From Clostridia bacterium (lineage in GTDB: Bacteria > Bacillota > Clostridia > Oscillospirales > Acutalibacteraceae): 33,385 nucleotides of DNA. Location of the stretch: assembly GCA_024403955.1 (NCBI GenBank), contig JAKSQX010000015.1:1-33385 (forward strand), written 5' to 3'. A program made the position numbers and the translations under genes. Below are positions 26,336-32,902 of the stretch, one piece after another. The notes beneath the pieces were generated by a model, which made no database searches, was not told the DNA's origin, and was given only the letters and a program-made list of their open reading frames with translations. How positions within the stretch are numbered: position 1 is the stretch's first letter; each line of letters opens with the position of its first letter.

Positions 26336-27709
26336 ATGAAACTTTGGACAGGTAGGTTTTCAAAAGAAATCGCCAAAGAGACAAACGATTTCAATTCTTC
26401 AATATCCTTTGACCAAAGGATGTATAAGGAAGATATAACTGGCAGCATGGCCCATGCTACAATGCTCGCAGCACAGGGTATCATTAGTAATGAAGACAAG
26501 GATCAAATCTTAAATGGACTTCAAGAGATTCTTGATGATATTGAGAGTGGTAAGCTCGAGATAGACCCAAACGCTGAGGATATTCATACTTTCGTAGAGC
26601 AGACTTTGACCGAAAGAATCGGCGACGCTGGTAAGCGCCTCCACACAGCAAGGTCAAGGAATGACCAGGTTGCAGTTGATATCAGGCTCACACTCAGAAA
26701 TGAAGTGGAGGCTCTTGTACCACAGCTCACAGAGCTTGTGGAAGTCCTCTGCAAGAAGGCAGAGGAGTACAGCGACGCCGTTATGCCGGGCTACACCCAC
26801 ATGCAACGTGCTCAACCTATAGTATTTGGTCATCATCTCCTCGCATATGCTGAGATGTTACTCCGTGATATTGATAGGCTCAATGATGCTAAGGCAAGGA
26901 TGAACTATTGCCCACTTGGCTCTGGCGCGCTCGCTGGCACAACATATGATATTGACCGTGAGATGACAGCAAAACTCCTCGGCTTTGACGGAGTTTGCAT
27001 GAACTCACTCGACGGTGTTTCTGATAGGGACTTCTGTGTAGAACTCGCATCTGCACTCAGCCTCGTGATGGTTCATCTCTCACGTTTTTCTGAGGAGATC
27101 ATCCTTTGGTGTTCTTGGGAATTCAAGTTCATTGAACTTGACGACGCCTTTTCAACAGGCTCGAGCATCATGCCTCAGAAGAAGAACCCAGACATTGCCG
27201 AACTCGTTCGTGGCAAGTCTGGCCGTGTCTTCGGAGACCTCATGACGCTCCTCACAGTCCTCAAAGGCATCCCGCTTGCATACAACAAAGATATGCAGGA
27301 GGACAAGGAAGCAATCTTTGATGCTATCGACACAGTGAAGATGTGTCTCACAGCATTCATCCCAATGATTGACACTATGACAGTTCTCAAAGACAACATG
27401 AGAAATGCTGCAGCTAAGGGATTTATCAACGCAACAGATTGCGCTGATTTCCTTGTAGGAAAAGGGCTCCCTTTCCGTGATGCATACAAAGCAACAGGTG
27501 AACTCGTTGCTCTTTGCATCAAGACAAATCAGACTCTTGAGACTCTTCCAATTGAAGAATACAAGAAGGTCTGTGACCTCTTTGACGACGGTGTTTATAC
27601 TGCAATTAATCTTGAAAAATGTGTTAATGATAGGACATGTCTTGGTGGCCCATCGCCAGAAAATGTTAAGAACAGGGCAAAAGAAATCAAAGAGATTATT
27701 AAAAAGTAG
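26336..27709 (+). CDS. argH: Argininosuccinate lyase
   Basis: Splits argininosuccinate into arginine and fumarate (fumarase/aspartase superfamily, tetramer). The 457 residues include LWTGRFSKE at the start, HTARSRNDQVAVD, the general-base region PGYTHMQRAQP and the superfamily signature GSSIMPQKKNPD (275-286) with the catalytic serine loop. Translation is probably coupled to argG (stop and start one base apart). The operon ends at the hairpin at 27761. Confidence 0.97.
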   Translation: MKLWTGRFSKEIAKETNDFNSSISFDQRMYKEDITGSMAHATMLAAQGIISNEDKDQILNGLQEILDDIESGKLEIDPNAEDIHTFVEQTLTERIGDAGKRLHTARSRNDQVAVDIRLTLRNEVEALVPQLTELVEVLCKKAEEYSDAVMPGYTHMQRAQPIVFGHHLLAYAEMLLRDIDRLNDAKARMNYCPLGSGALAGTTYDIDREMTAKLLGFDGVCMNSLDGVSDRDFCVELASALSLVMVHLSRFSEEIILWCSWEFKFIELDDAFSTGSSIMPQKKNPDIAELVRGKSGRVFGDLMTLLTVLKGIPLAYNKDMQEDKEAIFDAIDTVKMCLTAFIPMIDTMTVLKDNMRNAAAKGFINATDCADFLVGKGLPFRDAYKATGELVALCIKTNQTLETLPIEEYKKVCDLFDDGVYTAINLEKCVNDRTCLGGPSPENVKNRAKEIKEIIKK

Positions 27710-27758
27710 AACTCTTTTTTGAGGAGTTTCGAAATAAATAAAGTAGTCGAAAGACAGG

Positions 27759-27791
27759 GAAGGACCAGTTGAAACACTGGTCCTTTTCCTT
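27759..27791 (+). terminator. argGH terminator, loop reused as next -35 box
   Basis: AGGACCAGT (27761-27769) pairs with ACTGGTCCT (27776-27784), followed by TTTCCTTT. It is a variant of the hairpin that appears twice more at 30097 and 31024. Confidence 0.85.
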
Positions 27792-27797
27792 TATAAT
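27769..27797 (+). promoter_or_regulatory. Promoter of the FAD oxidoreductase gene inside the terminator
   Basis: TTGAAA (27769-27774, in the terminator loop) and TATAAT (27792-27797) are exactly 17 bases apart. The start of transcription would fall near 27804, with a leader of about 33 bases to the ATG. Confidence 0.65.
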
Positions 27798-27836
27798 ATT
27801 AGCGGTATATTTTTCGATAAACATAAGGAGGTCACT

Positions 27837-29210
27837 ATGTTCGGCAAGAAGAATCAGCATATCGTAGTTGCTGGTATGGGCCAAGGTGGTATGGTTGCAG
27901 CCATCTATCTCGGCAAAGCAGGTTTTGATGTTGATATTTATGAGAAGGCAAAAGAGGGAGAGGTATCTCACCCTTGGACAGATGACACAATGACAGCTGT
28001 CTTTAAGAGATGTGGTATCCCAATGCCTCCAAAAGAAGCTTATTCACAGAAGAATAACTGGCTTTGGGTTTCTCCTGGAGTTGATAGAAGACTTATGTTC
28101 CCAGGTACTGCTCCTGGAGTTGAGATTTCAGTTGACCGTCACATGCTCTCAGATCATTTTGCAAAGCTTGCAACTGAGGCTGGCTGTAAGGTTCACTATG
28201 AGACACCAGTTAAAGGACTTTTAACAGACGGTGACAGAATTATTGGTATTGAACTTCAGAACGGTAAGAGGGTTAAAGCTGACCTCGTAATTGATGCCCT
28301 TGGTATTGACTCTGTTCTTCGTCCACAGGCTCCTAAGAAATGGGAGATTCAGGCACACGAAGCAGATGATGATTTAATGCTCGGTTATCGTCAGTTCTAT
28401 AAGAGAAATCCAGGTTATGTTCCACCTGAGTATCCTGATTACAGAGCTTGTATGTACTTAAAACACTTGGGTGGTGCAGGTCTCTCATGGTGTAACTTAA
28501 GCCCTGATAACAATATGGATATGCTCATCGGACGCCTCTATGGCATGACAAAGGATGAGATGGAAGTTATGCAGAAAGATCTCTTCAAGAGACATGCGGA
28601 TCAACTCACAGATGAGGTTGTAATTCCAGGTAGATTTGTAAAAATCGGCACGCGTTATTCACTCTCAAAAATCGTAGCTGATGGTTATGCACTCGTTGGT
28701 GACTCAGCATTTATGAGTATCCCACTCACAGGCTGTGGTATTGAATCTTCAATGGATGCAGGTGTATATCTCTCAGAGACAATTATTGCAAACAAGGGCA
28801 AAGAGATGACAGCTAAGAATCTCTGGCCATATCAGGTTAAGTACTTTAAGAAGAAGGCTGGCCTCTTTGCAGCTATCGACGTTCTTAAGCGTTGGGTACT
28901 CAATCTCGATGGAGACCTTGTTGACTGGGTATTCTATAAAGTCGCATCGCCAAAGATTGTTGAGTCAATCTCAGGTATGATGTTTAGAGGAATGAACCCA
29001 ATTGTTGGTGTTTGGAACATCCTCTCATCACTTCCATTCTCACTTGCAAGACTCTTCTCAAAGCCTTCAATCCTTAAGGAAATTGGCGTAACACTTAAGG
29101 CTGCAGTTCATGCACTCCTTGTTGCAATGAAGATTCCTAAAAAGTATGATGAAGATAAGATTCATCAATGGGTTATGGATTACGAAGCATCTTTCCCACA
29201 CAAGAAGTAA
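27837..29210 (+). CDS. FAD-dependent oxidoreductase, geranylgeranyl-reductase/FixC-like
   Basis: A 457-residue flavoprotein. The N-terminal Rossmann fold shows GMGQGG (13-18) and an acidic end of the second strand (VDIYEKA); a second FAD motif, GYALVGDSAFMSIPLTGCGIESSMDAG, lies near residue 285-310. This combination is typical of the geranylgeranyl reductase/FixC/p-hydroxybenzoate hydroxylase superfamily. The substrate is not evident; isoprenoid, quinone or aromatic compounds are possible. The C-terminal 120 residues carry hydrophobic and basic segments that could sit at the membrane surface. AAGGAGG precedes the ATG. The zinc-ribbon/DSYW protein gene follows after 9 bases and is likely co-transcribed. 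Confidence 0.82.
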   Translation: MFGKKNQHIVVAGMGQGGMVAAIYLGKAGFDVDIYEKAKEGEVSHPWTDDTMTAVFKRCGIPMPPKEAYSQKNNWLWVSPGVDRRLMFPGTAPGVEISVDRHMLSDHFAKLATEAGCKVHYETPVKGLLTDGDRIIGIELQNGKRVKADLVIDALGIDSVLRPQAPKKWEIQAHEADDDLMLGYRQFYKRNPGYVPPEYPDYRACMYLKHLGGAGLSWCNLSPDNNMDMLIGRLYGMTKDEMEVMQKDLFKRHADQLTDEVVIPGRFVKIGTRYSLSKIVADGYALVGDSAFMSIPLTGCGIESSMDAGVYLSETIIANKGKEMTAKNLWPYQVKYFKKKAGLFAAIDVLKRWVLNLDGDLVDWVFYKVASPKIVESISGMMFRGMNPIVGVWNILSSLPFSLARLFSKPSILKEIGVTLKAAVHALLVAMKIPKKYDEDKIHQWVMDYEASFPHKK

Positions 29211-29219
29211 GGAGAACTT

Positions 29220-30089
29220 ATGAGATTAAAATGTGAGTATTGTGAACACTACCTTGCGGACACAGATGAACGTTGCCCTAACTGTGGTGCTCCAAATCCA
29301 AATTTAAAGAGAAATGCTGTAAAGATTCCTCAGACAATTGAGGAGTTAAAGGCGTTTTGTGCGCAGCACAATCTTCCTCTTGAGAAGATGCATTTTCACA
29401 TCGGCGAAGACTACAAGGAGCCAAAGGCTTTTGGTATCTACAAAGACGAGAAAACTGAGAACTTCGTAGTATACAAGAACAAAGCTGATGGTACGCGTGC
29501 AGTTCGCTATGAAGGTAAAGATGAGGCCTACGCTGTAAATGAAATTTACCAGAAAATGAAGGCCGAAATTACCGAGGAGCGTGCATATTCTGTTGAGCAT
29601 GGCGCAACCATGCCAAATAAGAACAGCAGTAGTAGCACAAAGAACAGCAATAAGAGGATCGGTAAAATAATCGGTATCGTTATTGCCTGTTATATGGGCG
29701 TTATACTTCTATGCGCTATTATAGGAGGTATTTTCGGATTCCTTGGTAACACTGCTGGTACAGGTTACTACAAATACAATGGTGACCTCTACTATCAGCG
29801 CAACGGTAGTTGGTATATCTACGATAACGACTACAACGACTGGTACAGCACCACTGTAGACGATGATCTTCAAGATAACTATGAGGACTATTTTGAGTCT
29901 TATAGCTACGACAGCTCATACGGCGGCTCAAATTACATTGACAGTGATAGTTATTACTCAAACTACTATGACACAGATAACAACTGGGATGACGATTGGG
30001 ACGATGATGACTGGGACTATGACTCAGGCTCAAGTTGGGATTCTGGTTGGGACTCAGGATACGATAGTGACTGGGATTCAGATTGGTAA
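29220..30089 (+). CDS. Zinc-ribbon, single-membrane-segment protein with Asp/Ser/Tyr/Trp-rich tail
   Basis: A 289-residue protein not recognised as a known family. It has an N-terminal zinc ribbon (C5/C8 and C19/C22), a charged soluble region (about 30-125), a Ser/Asn/Lys linker, one membrane helix (about 145-175) and a 110-residue tail of very biased make-up: first YYKYNGDLYYQRNGSWYIYD, then runs of Asp, Ser, Tyr and Trp ending in DSDWDSDW. With the zinc ribbon inside, the acidic aromatic tail should lie outside the cell. AAGGAG precedes the start. It is the last gene before a strong terminator and follows the flavoprotein by 9 bases. The tail is too biased to assign; cation or carbohydrate binding is possible. 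Confidence 0.85.
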   Translation: MRLKCEYCEHYLADTDERCPNCGAPNPNLKRNAVKIPQTIEELKAFCAQHNLPLEKMHFHIGEDYKEPKAFGIYKDEKTENFVVYKNKADGTRAVRYEGKDEAYAVNEIYQKMKAEITEERAYSVEHGATMPNKNSSSSTKNSNKRIGKIIGIVIACYMGVILLCAIIGGIFGFLGNTAGTGYYKYNGDLYYQRNGSWYIYDNDYNDWYSTTVDDDLQDNYEDYFESYSYDSSYGGSNYIDSDSYYSNYYDTDNNWDDDWDDDDWDYDSGSSWDSGWDSGYDSDWDSDW

Positions 30090-30096
30090 AAACATC

Positions 30097-30126
30097 AAGG
30101 ACCAGTGGGAAACCACTGGTCCTTTG
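30097..30126 (+). terminator. Terminator after the flavoprotein unit (repeat copy A)
   Basis: A 12-bp perfect stem, AAGGACCAGTGG (30097-30108) with CCACTGGTCCTT (30113-30124), capped by a GAAA loop and followed by TTG. The same 29 bases recur at 31024-31052. Confidence 0.85.
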
Positions 30127-30133
30127 TGCTATT

Positions 30134-30177
30134 GTTAAGCAAATAAAGTCTTGAAAATATATCGCTTAACCGATATA
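30134..30177 (+). promoter_or_regulatory. Nested inverted repeats, likely operator of the toxin-antitoxin pair
   Basis: A perfect repeat TATATCG (30158-30164) and CGATATA (30171-30177) with a 6-base spacer overlaps the -10 box. A second pair, GTTAAGC (30134-30140) and GCTTAAC (30164-30170), brackets the -35 box; its right arm lies in the spacer of the first. The HTH domain of the first gene is the obvious candidate to bind here (inference). Confidence 0.55.
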
Positions 30178-30179
30178 AT
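30151..30179 (+). promoter_or_regulatory. Sigma-A promoter of the HTH-MNT/HEPN pair
   Basis: TTGAAA (30151-30156) and TATAAT (30174-30179) are 17 bases apart, ending 23 bases before the chosen start. Confidence 0.75.
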
Positions 30180-30202
30180 ATATGTGGAAGGTGGTGAGAG
30201 TA

Positions 30203-30727
30203 ATGGAACTTAAAGAATTATTGGAGCAAAGGTTAATTAGCATATATAAATTGTCAAAGGAGACAGGGATTCCTTATGCAACCCTGCATGACGTCATATC
30301 CAAAGAAGCGCACCTAGAGAAATGCTCTGCTGAAACCATCTATAGGATAGCAAAAGAGCTAGGAGTAACTATGGAGGCATTACTCGAACCAATAATGGCT
30401 GAACGTCATGAATTTGAGGAATCTCTAAAACGCGCTTCACTGGTAGTGTCTGACAAGTATCCACAGCTTAAGAGGGTATACCTATTTGGATCGAGAGCGG
30501 ATGGAACAAATAGGGATGATAGCGATGTGGATCTGCTCCTTGAACTTGAAGGAACAGTTACTCTTTTGACATTGTCTGGAATTAAAATTGAATTTGAAGA
30601 ACTTTTAGGACTCCCTGTTGATGTCGTAGAAAGCCCACTTCCAAAAGATAGCTTTTTACAAATAAACAGGAAGGTGAAGATTTTTGAGAAAAAGAGACAG
30701 AGTAGTGTTAGAAAAAATAATAAGTGA
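30203..30727 (+). CDS. HTH-MNT nucleotidyltransferase antitoxin (MntA-like, HTH fusion)
   Basis: A 174-residue two-domain protein. Residues 1-62 look like a Cro/XRE-type helix-turn-helix (LLEQRLISIYKLSKETGIPY, then SAETIYRIAKELGV). Residues about 75-170 are a minimal nucleotidyltransferase (MNT) with the exact GSX10DXD motif: G96-S97, D108 and D110. In the Shewanella MntA/HepT pair the MNT enzyme AMPylates a tyrosine of the HEPN toxin and so neutralises it. The start at 30203 is chosen for AAGGTGGTGA upstream; a start at 30182 lacks one. The gene overlaps the HEPN gene by 44 bases. CTA, ATA and AGG codons are frequent, unlike the neighbours, which suggests recent acquisition. Confidence 0.88.
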   Translation: MELKELLEQRLISIYKLSKETGIPYATLHDVISKEAHLEKCSAETIYRIAKELGVTMEALLEPIMAERHEFEESLKRASLVVSDKYPQLKRVYLFGSRADGTNRDDSDVDLLLELEGTVTLLTLSGIKIEFEELLGLPVDVVESPLPKDSFLQINRKVKIFEKKRQSSVRKNNK

Positions 30728-31019
30728 AATTGATATTGGAGTAGAAATTGTTAATGGATACTCGTATCAAGAATTTATCGAACGGGAGGATGTTAAGCGA
30801 GCTGTTAGTATGACTCTAATCACAATTGGCGAACTTGTAAAATCACTTGATGATGAGACTAGAACTTCTTATCCTAAAGTGTTGTGGAAAGAAATCGCAG
30901 GAATGCGGGACATTGCTGCTCATAAGTATCTATCAATTGATTTTAAGAGGGTATATGACACAGCAAAGGATAATCTTCCAGAGCTTAAAGTTCAACTTGT
31001 TGAAATTTTGAGTGAGTAA
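30684..31019 (+). CDS. HEPN-domain RNase toxin (HepT/DUF86-like)
   Basis: A 111-residue helical protein with the HepT RX4HXY motif intact: R75, H80 and Y82 in RDIAAHKY. In HepT toxins Arg and His form the RNase site and Tyr is the residue that MntA modifies. Earlier helices (AVSMTLITIGELVKSL) fit the HEPN/DUF86 pattern. The start is a TTG at 30684 with GGAAGGTGA upstream, inside the end of the antitoxin gene (44-base overlap), ensuring that the antitoxin is made first. A terminator follows 4 bases after the stop. The target RNA, perhaps tRNA as in known pairs, is not shown by the sequence. Confidence 0.88.
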   Translation: MRKRDRVVLEKIISEIDIGVEIVNGYSYQEFIEREDVKRAVSMTLITIGELVKSLDDETRTSYPKVLWKEIAGMRDIAAHKYLSIDFKRVYDTAKDNLPELKVQLVEILSE

Positions 31020-31023
31020 AAAT

Positions 31024-31053
31024 AAGGACCAGTGGGAAACCACTGGTCCTTTT
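31024..31053. terminator. Bidirectional terminator between HEPN gene and ssrA (repeat copy B)
   Basis: Same hairpin as copy A: stem 31024-31035 with 31040-31051, GAAA loop. On the plus strand TTTTC follows for the HEPN gene; on the minus strand TTATTTTT follows 2-3 bases after the tmRNA CCA end, so it ends ssrA too. Confidence 0.88.
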
Positions 31054-31054
31054 C

Positions 31055-31401
31055 TGGTGGAGATGGCGGTAATCGAAACCGCGTCCGAAAACTCATTCAC
31101 ACAAATTTCTACGAGTATATTTAACCTTTTGCGATTCCCCCAAGTATACGCCGATTAACGGGCTTATACCGTCGGTAACCTCTACTTCATGACAGGGGAG
31201 GAGGTACTCTCCTGTTCACGTTCACCACTAGTCGACGCCCTATCTCAAGCCGTGGTGCTCAAGAGAAGGACGGGTTGCATTAAGCAGCCTGTAAAACTGG
31301 TTTTTCGTCAGTTATTTTTAAGTTGCAGAGTTTTATAGTGGGCCCTACACCACTACTCGCTTATCATGCTTCAAAATCCCCGTCGAAATCCTTTCATCCC
31401 C
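31055..31401 (-). ncRNA. ssrA: Transfer-messenger RNA (tmRNA)
   Basis: Rescues stalled ribosomes together with SmpB. About 347 bases on the minus strand. The 5' end GGGGATG (31401-31395) pairs with CATCTCC before the encoded ACCA 3' end (31055), forming the acceptor stem. The T-arm is GCGGT-TTCGATT-ACCGC, and GGATTTCGAC near the 5' end matches the tRNA-like domain. The tag frame ends at TAA (31282-31280) and appears to read ...TDEKPVLQAA; the resume codon was not placed with certainty (near 31310-31318). The 5' end lies only 11 bases after the smpB stop, and no promoter is seen between, so processing from a longer smpB transcript or a promoter inside smpB is likely. Confidence 0.93.
31280..31318 (-). 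other. tmRNA proteolysis-tag reading frame
   Basis: Reading back from the TAA gives codons for (K-I-)T-D-E-K-P-V-L-Q-A-A. The GAC GAA part aligns with the D-E of the E. coli tag ANDENYALAA. The usual ALAA end is replaced by LQAA. The first codon is inferred, not proved. Confidence 0.6.
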
Positions 31402-31412
31402 GAATTAAACGC

Positions 31413-31886
31413 TTATTGGTTGCGCTCCTTGAGAGCGCGACGGGCTTCGAGGTCAGCATCGCGCTTTGCGACGGTGGCACGTTTATCGTAGGTGTGCTTA
31501 CCTTTGCAGAGGCCGACCTGAATTTTAAGGCGGCCGCGGTTGAAGTAAGCAGAGAGAGGGATAAGTGTGACGCCCTCTTGCTGGACCTCGGCAAAGAGCT
31601 TGCCTATTTCCTTTTTGTGCATAAGGAGGCGACGCTTTCTCATTGGGTCGCGGTTAAAGATGTTGCCGTGATCATATGGGGCAATGTGCATGCCGTTGAC
31701 CCAAAGTTCGCCGTTATCAACAGAAATCCAAGCATCTTTTAAGTTTATTTTGCCCTGGCGAACTGATTTTACTTCAGTTCCAAAGAGCTCTATGCCTGCC
31801 TCATGACTTTCTAGAACGAAGTATTCATGGTAGGCTTTTTTATTTGTTGCAACAGTTGTAAGACCGTTGTCTTTTTTCTCTGCCAA
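31413..31886 (-). CDS. smpB: SsrA-binding protein SmpB
   Basis: Binds the tRNA-like part of tmRNA and brings it to stalled ribosomes. The 157 residues have the OB-fold core (ATNKKAYHEYFVLESHEAGIEL, GTEVKSVRQGKINLKDAW, APYDHGN, DPMRKRRLLMHKKEI) and the basic C-terminal tail (LCKGKHTYDKRATVAKRD) that enters the mRNA channel. It starts with TTG, supported by AAGGAAGTGA seven bases upstream. It lies between recR and ssrA in the same direction, 34 bases after recR and 11 before ssrA, so protein and RNA partners are probably made from one transcript. Confidence 0.96.
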   Translation of the reverse strand: MAEKKDNGLTTVATNKKAYHEYFVLESHEAGIELFGTEVKSVRQGKINLKDAWISVDNGELWVNGMHIAPYDHGNIFNRDPMRKRRLLMHKKEIGKLFAEVQQEGVTLIPLSAYFNRGRLKIQVGLCKGKHTYDKRATVAKRDADLEARRALKERNQ

Positions 31887-31920
31887 CCTTGAGTCACTTC
31901 CTTTCTAGTGTGTTTAGCAG

Positions 31921-32520
31921 TTAGATTTCTCGTCTACCTTCCATAGCTCTTGTGAGTGTTACTTCGTCAGCATACTCAAGGTCAGCACCAACAGGTACGC
32001 CGTATGCAAGTCGTGTAACCTTGACTCCAAGAGGCTTTAAGAGGCGAGAGACATACATGGCGGTAGCCTCACCAGAAACAGTTGGGTTAGTTGCCATAAT
32101 CACTTCCTCTACGCCGTCAAGACGCGCAAGTAGTTCTTTAATTGTAAGTTGATCAGGTCCAATTCCATCCATAGGGGAAATTGAACCGTGGAGCACATGG
32201 TATGTGCCATCAAATTCATGAGTGCGCTCAATGGCGATGACGTCACGTGGGTCTTCGACTACGCACACGATCTTTTTGTCACGCGCTTCATTTCTGCAGA
32301 TGCTGCAAGTTTCATCTTCTGTTAAGTTGCAGCAGATTTTGCAACGCTTGATCTTTTCGTGTGCGCCAAGGATTGCAGATGCAAATTTCTCGGCATCTGC
32401 AGGGTCCATGCCAAGGACATAGAACGCCATACGCTGTGCACTTTTTTTACCAATACCTGGCATACGCTCGAACTGATTGATAAGCTCGGAGAGCGCAGCT
32501 ACGTCATATCCTAAACCCAT
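31921..32520 (-). CDS. recR: Recombination mediator RecR
   Basis: Acts with RecO (and RecF) to load RecA at gaps during DNA repair. The 199 residues contain the helix-hairpin-helix (RMPGIGKKSAQRMAFYVL, about 19-36), the C4 zinc site C60, C63, C72, C75, the Toprim domain (VCVVEDPRDVIAIE, ATNPTVSGEATAMYVSRLL) and the C-terminal LAYGVPVGADLEYADEVTLTRAMEGR. Its ATG lies one base after the ybaB stop without a strong ribosome site, pointing to translational coupling. The dnaX-ybaB-recR order is conserved in bacteria. Confidence 0.97.
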   Translation of the reverse strand: MGLGYDVAALSELINQFERMPGIGKKSAQRMAFYVLGMDPADAEKFASAILGAHEKIKRCKICCNLTEDETCSICRNEARDKKIVCVVEDPRDVIAIERTHEFDGTYHVLHGSISPMDGIGPDQLTIKELLARLDGVEEVIMATNPTVSGEATAMYVSRLLKPLGVKVTRLAYGVPVGADLEYADEVTLTRAMEGRREI

Positions 32521-32521
32521 A

Positions 32522-32872
32522 TTAGATTAAACCATTAAGACCTGGGATGTTCATACCACCGGTGATTTTACCCATCTCGCGTTCCATAGCTTCTTTGCCC
32601 TTGCGAGTAGCTTCGTTGAGAGCTGCGATGAGCATATCCTCGAGCATCTCAACATCATCTGGGTCAACTACGTCTGGCTGGATGTTGATTGACTTAACTT
32701 CGCCTGCACCAGTAACAGAAACTTCAACAGCTCCGCCACCTGAGCTTGCAGTGAACTCAGTCTCTTCAATTTCCTTCTGAGTAGCTTCCATGTTGTTCTG
32801 CATGTCCTGAAGCTGCTTCATCATAGCGGCCTGGTTCATTCCGCCACCCTGGTTTGGAATTCTTGCTTTCAT
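32522..32872 (-). CDS. ybaB: YbaB/EbfC-family nucleoid-associated protein
   Basis: A 116-residue DNA-binding protein of the YbaB/EbfC family, a small dimer that coats the nucleoid. Typical are the N-terminal Gly/Met/Gln part (GGGMNQAAMMKQLQDMQ), the coiled MEATQKEIEETEFTASSGGGAVEVSVTGAGEVKSINI core and the acidic PDVVDPDDVEMLEDMLIAALNEA helix. AAGGAGAT fixes the start at 32872. It lies 30 bases after dnaX and 1 base before recR. Confidence 0.95.
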   Translation of the reverse strand: MKARIPNQGGGMNQAAMMKQLQDMQNNMEATQKEIEETEFTASSGGGAVEVSVTGAGEVKSINIQPDVVDPDDVEMLEDMLIAALNEATRKGKEAMEREMGKITGGMNIPGLNGLI

Positions 32873-32902
32873 ATTTGAATCTCCTTAATGGAAAATTATT
32901 TG

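Noticed and set aside
31055-31090. A tRNA gene, suggested by the CCA end and TTCGATT T-loop
   Set aside because: No anticodon arm or tRNA-length partner is present; the acceptor pairs with sequence about 340 bases away, as in tmRNA.
31323-31742. 139-codon plus-strand frame over ssrA and smpB
   Set aside because: It lies antisense to smpB and the tmRNA 5' part, which have strong independent evidence; no promoter or ribosome site was seen.
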